Part shown: piece by piece, positions 61,158-64,000 of the stretch
How the letters are laid out: each line of letters starts with the position of its first letter
Numbering within the stretch: the first letter of the stretch is position 1
Translations under genes and position numbers: made by a program
The notes under the pieces: model-generated
What the model saw: only the letters and a program-made list of their open reading frames with translations
Databases searched by the model: none
What the model was told of the DNA's origin: nothing
Assembly (NCBI GenBank): GCA_945890485.1
Contig: CAMDCN010000008.1
Location: 1-64,000, forward strand
Direction of reading: 5' to 3'
DNA: 64,000 bases
Origin: Candidatus Sulfopaludibacter sp. SbA3
GTDB taxonomy: Bacteria; Acidobacteriota; Terriglobia; Bryobacterales; Bryobacteraceae

Positions 61158-62542
61158 GCACTAGCCCTTATATCCTGAACATCCCCGACAACTTTCTGGC
61201 AGGGAGCGACACTGAGGCGATCAACATGCGGCTCTGGGCCGTTGCCTTTGCTCTGCACGTTCCCCTGGCCCTGTTGCTGCAGATGGAGCCGGCGCTTGGC
61301 GCGGTTCATGGCTTGTCGGCTTTGGCGTTTGGGCTATACGCCGCGCTCGCTGGACGCATTGACCGTGTTGCCTTCACCGCGGCCTACATCGCGGGAGCCG
61401 AGGTGCTTTGGCGGATGACGAATTCGGGAGTGTTCTGGGAGTTCGGCAAGTACGCTGTCGTACTGCTGTTCCTGGCGGCGATCGTCCGAAGCCCTTCCTG
61501 GCGGGTTGCCCCGTTGGCATTGACGTACTTCATTCTGCTACTTCCGTCGTGCGTGATGACCTTTCTGGCGCTAGACATCGATGAGGCCCGCAAGCAGATC
61601 AGCTTCAATCTGTCCGGTCCCTTGGCCCTCGCCGTTAGCGTCTGGTTCTTCACCAACTGCCAACTGGCGAAGACGGAGATTTCACAACTTCTGCTTGCGT
61701 ATATGGTCCCGCTGATGAGCGTGGTGACGATCACCGTGATCTCGACCTATCTCACCGGTCCCGTGGTCTTTGGCACAAATTCCAACTTCGCCACGAGCGG
61801 AGGTTATGGCCCCAATCAGGTCGCCTCAAATTTAGGTCTGGGCGTGTTGTTTGGCCTGTTGGCGATCGCCTTCACTCCTCGCATCTCTTTGTTTGGCCGG
61901 CTACTCATTGCCATCGTCGTGGTTGCGTGCGGCGTGCAGAGTGCCATGACGTTCTCGCGCAGCGGACTTATCCTGACGCTTCTCGCTGGCATGGCCGGAA
62001 CGCTATTCCTGATGCGGGACCCAAAGGCTCGGATCCGTTTGGTTGTGCTCTCGGTGTCCGGATACTTCCTGGTGTCGTTCCTGATCATGCCGGCTCTCGA
62101 TTCCTTCACCGGAGGTGCTCTCGGTCATCGGTTCGAAAGCACGAACCTGAGTCACCGCGACGAGCTCGTCTTCGCCGACCTCGCCATTTGGATGGAGAAC
62201 CCGGTCGGGGGGAGCGGCCCGGGCGTCTCCAAATCGGTCCGTGCGTCGATGACCCATTCAAGCAGCATTGCCCATACCGAGTTCAGCCGCCTGTTGTCCG
62301 ACCATGGCCTGTTTGGCATTGTAGCGATGGGGACCTTGTTCATCATGGGCCTGCGGATGCTGGTAATGGCGCAAACTGGCGGCCATCGCGCGTTCGTCGC
62401 AGTGATGGTGTCGTGGAGTTTGATCTACATGGCGGTGAACGGAATGCGGCTGGTAGCACCTTCGCTACTGCTTGGTTTCGGAGCGCTCCATTGGAAGACA
62501 TTGCTCTCGGATCGGGCATTCTACATCAAGGAGGAGGTATGA
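61154..62542 (+). CDS. O-antigen ligase/polymerase-like membrane protein (Wzy-like)
   Basis: The 462-residue protein has about 11-12 membrane segments and the Wzy_C features SRSGLILTLLAGMAGTLFLM and, near the end, HTEFSRLLSDHGLFGIVAMG. It should polymerise or ligate lipid-linked units of system B in the periplasm. Finding it in the same operon as a Wzm/Wzt exporter is unusual, because ABC-exported glycans are normally polymerised in the cytoplasm. A strong AAGGAGGAGG for the next gene overlaps its end. Confidence 0.82.
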   Translation: MSTSPYILNIPDNFLAGSDTEAINMRLWAVAFALHVPLALLLQMEPALGAVHGLSALAFGLYAALAGRIDRVAFTAAYIAGAEVLWRMTNSGVFWEFGKYAVVLLFLAAIVRSPSWRVAPLALTYFILLLPSCVMTFLALDIDEARKQISFNLSGPLALAVSVWFFTNCQLAKTEISQLLLAYMVPLMSVVTITVISTYLTGPVVFGTNSNFATSGGYGPNQVASNLGLGVLFGLLAIAFTPRISLFGRLLIAIVVVACGVQSAMTFSRSGLILTLLAGMAGTLFLMRDPKARIRLVVLSVSGYFLVSFLIMPALDSFTGGALGHRFESTNLSHRDELVFADLAIWMENPVGGSGPGVSKSVRASMTHSSSIAHTEFSRLLSDHGLFGIVAMGTLFIMGLRMLVMAQTGGHRAFVAVMVSWSLIYMAVNGMRLVAPSLLLGFGALHWKTLLSDRAFYIKEEV

Positions 62543-63384
62543 TCACCAAGCTTAAGGTGGTGCCCTTCCGGCTGGAGGCCGCGCCGAAAACCGATCTGCC
62601 GCGTGTTATCGGTCGATCCGAAGCGACTCTGCACTCTACTCCCCAGCGGTGGTTACAATCCTCGTTTGGGCTTCTGGATATCCACACCCGTCAGAAGTGG
62701 ACGCTCCTGCGGCCGCTGCTGGGAGGTCTGCCCAGACGGGGTGTTCGCCTGCTGGACGCCGGCTGCGGTACCGGACGTTGGGCTCTCGAACTGGCCTCCT
62801 ATCGTCCCCAATGGCAAATCGTGGGCGTCGACATGGACGAGCAATCGATTGCCGAGGCTCGTTCTCGGTCGCAGCGGCTTGGGCTCAAGAATGTCACCTT
62901 TGAGCTATCGAGCTTCCTGGACTTCCAGCCCCCCGAGCGATTCGACGTGCTCTTGTCGATAGCTTCGGCCCACTATCTCGCCAGGGAGGGGAAGGCCCAG
63001 ATCCTGTTTTCCCGCTTCGCACAATGGCTGATACCCGGCGGGACGCTACTCCTATATGGGCCGCGGGAACCCGAACTGATCCCGGCACTCGGTTGGCTGC
63101 CGCCGCTCACCAATGATTGGGGATTCTCCCGTCTCCACTTGTTGGAACTCTGCCGTTCTAACGGGCTGGAAACCGCGACCGAAGGCGCCTACGGCCTCTT
63201 CCCCGTGATCGGCCGTACGGCAACTGTGGCGAAGCAAATCGCCATTGCCACGGACAAGAATCCCATCGTCCGTGCTGCTGCCTATCCGGTCGTTCTGGCG
63301 CTTGGATCCGTTGGGCTTTCCGCTCCACGAATCGAAGAGCCTTCTTCAGCCTGGCTGCTCGTGGCACGAAGGAGCGACGCATGA
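62539..63384 (+). CDS. Class I SAM methyltransferase
   Basis: The 281-residue protein has motif I LLDAGCGTGRWALELASY (about residues 72-89), IVGVDMDEQSIAEARSRS and LIPGGTLLLYGPREP. The ATG is fixed by AAGGAGGAGG just upstream; the long open frame before it is a shadow of the polymerase gene. The N-terminal 60 residues are an extra helical segment. Fourth methyltransferase of the window; likely glycan-modifying. Confidence 0.83.
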   Translation: MITKLKVVPFRLEAAPKTDLPRVIGRSEATLHSTPQRWLQSSFGLLDIHTRQKWTLLRPLLGGLPRRGVRLLDAGCGTGRWALELASYRPQWQIVGVDMDEQSIAEARSRSQRLGLKNVTFELSSFLDFQPPERFDVLLSIASAHYLAREGKAQILFSRFAQWLIPGGTLLLYGPREPELIPALGWLPPLTNDWGFSRLHLLELCRSNGLETATEGAYGLFPVIGRTATVAKQIAIATDKNPIVRAAAYPVVLALGSVGLSAPRIEEPSSAWLLVARRSDA

Positions 63385-64000
63385 GCGGGCGGCCACTTCC
63401 CGGGCGCCTTCTGCTCTTCTGGGACTACGACACACAGTGGGGGGCTGACCGTTCCCGCAGTGGCGGCGGCCAGAAAGAGTGGGGGCCGGATGAGTTTGTG
63501 AACACCGACCGGCTGTTGACCATGCTGGATCAGTATCGAGTACCTTCCTGTTTCGCCGTCGTTGCGGCCGCCGCCAGACCCGGCTTGCGCCCCTATCACG
63601 ATCCTGAGCAGATCCGGGCCATTCATGCCGCCGGCCATGAGGTAGGCTGCCACTCCCTCCACCACGACTGGCTACCCGCTCTCTCTCCGTCCCAATTGCA
63701 CGACAATCTTTCGAGGAGCCGCGAACTGCTGGAAGGTTGCATCGGCGCCGCTGTCTGCACGTTCGTGCCGCCCTACAATCAGCCGTTTCATTATCCTGGC
63801 GCACTTTCGTTCAGCCGCTCGGAGCGCAACGAGGCGGGCCCCAATCATCTCGGCTTTTCCGCTCTGTGCCGTGCCCTGGCCGTCACCGGCTATCGCTTCT
63901 GCCGGGCCGCCTATCGCCCGATGCCACAGCGGATCATGGAGGCCCTTCTGCGCCGTTCCTGTGATTCTCCCGGGACGATTAAAAACATCGAAGGCGTATC
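63381..64000 (+). CDS. Polysaccharide deacetylase-like protein, cut by the right edge
   Basis: The frame opens with ATG 63381 (ATGA overlap with the methyltransferase) and stays open to the last base, giving about 206 residues without a stop. LLLFWDYDTQWGADRS supplies the Asp-containing first motif, AAGHEVGCHSLHHDWL the His pair (HSLHH), and FVPPYNQPF the third motif, all fitting the NodB/CE4 fold. A variable Gly-rich loop follows motif one. It would act on a lipid-linked or exported glycan. The C-terminus lies outside the window. Confidence 0.8.
   Translation, partial: MSGRPLPGRLLLFWDYDTQWGADRSRSGGGQKEWGPDEFVNTDRLLTMLDQYRVPSCFAVVAAAARPGLRPYHDPEQIRAIHAAGHEVGCHSLHHDWLPALSPSQLHDNLSRSRELLEGCIGAAVCTFVPPYNQPFHYPGALSFSRSERNEAGPNHLGFSALCRALAVTGYRFCRAAYRPMPQRIMEALLRRSCDSPGTIKNIEGV

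Noticed and set aside
1-64000. CRISPR arrays, rRNA genes, intact insertion sequences
   Set aside because: I looked for regularly spaced repeats, rRNA-like stretches and transposase motifs and saw none.

Overview
The window is high-GC bacterial DNA that looks like a member of the Acidobacteriota, probably near Candidatus Solibacter/Bryobacterales. That assignment is inferred from the ECF sigma factor plus TPR-bearing Ser/Thr kinase pair, the FeeM-type acyltransferase, the style of the Wzi and SLBB export proteins and the codon/GC habit; no rRNA or other marker gene is present to test it. About 85-90% of the window is devoted to making and exporting surface polysaccharide.

Layout. (1) 1-7163: a FeeM-like N-acyl amino acid synthase and a MurG-like glycosyltransferase on the + strand, converging on a four-gene minus-strand operon (ECF sigma factor, Ser/Thr kinase with TPRs, a 121-residue unknown protein and a secreted zinc metalloprotease). 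(2) 7164-9304: mostly non-coding DNA with two decayed tRNA-like sequences (Met-type and Val-type) and one minus-strand methyltransferase. (3) 9305-26534: polysaccharide system A, a tightly overlapped + strand operon with Wzi, a large SLBB export protein, a Wzz protein without kinase domain, Wzx, a Wzy-like polymerase, six glycosyltransferase domains (one GT4-GT2 fusion), a deacetylase, a methyltransferase, a WecG/TagA enzyme and a WbaP-like initiating transferase. (4) 26535-27517: about 1 kb without a gene, including a perfect 20-bp palindrome. (5) 27518-64000: polysaccharide system B. A near-consensus sigma70 promoter and a roughly 400-nt hairpin-rich leader precede a NusG/UpxY-type antiterminator and a ribbon-helix-helix protein. 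Then follow a UDP-sugar dehydrogenase, a triad of unknown secreted proteins, Wza, a Wzz-tyrosine kinase, a second initiating transferase, sugar-modifying enzymes, an ABC exporter, glycosyltransferases, a second polymerase and methyltransferases. The last gene runs off the right edge.

How system B may work. A WbpM/PglF-type dehydratase, a DegT aminotransferase, a NeuC-like hydrolysing epimerase, a NeuB-like synthase and a NeuA-like CMP transferase together match the UDP-GlcNAc route to a legionaminic-type nonulosonic acid. Inside this set lies a block of MaoC-SDR fusion, FkbH-like HAD enzyme, acyl carrier protein and GNAT acyltransferase. The likely reading is a dedicated carrier-protein pathway that builds an unusual acyl group (glyceryl or hydroxyacyl) for the sugar. 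This is the most interesting part of the window and remains inference. System B also mixes Wzy/Wza/Wzc parts with a Wzm/Wzt exporter whose two genes lie 12 kb apart.
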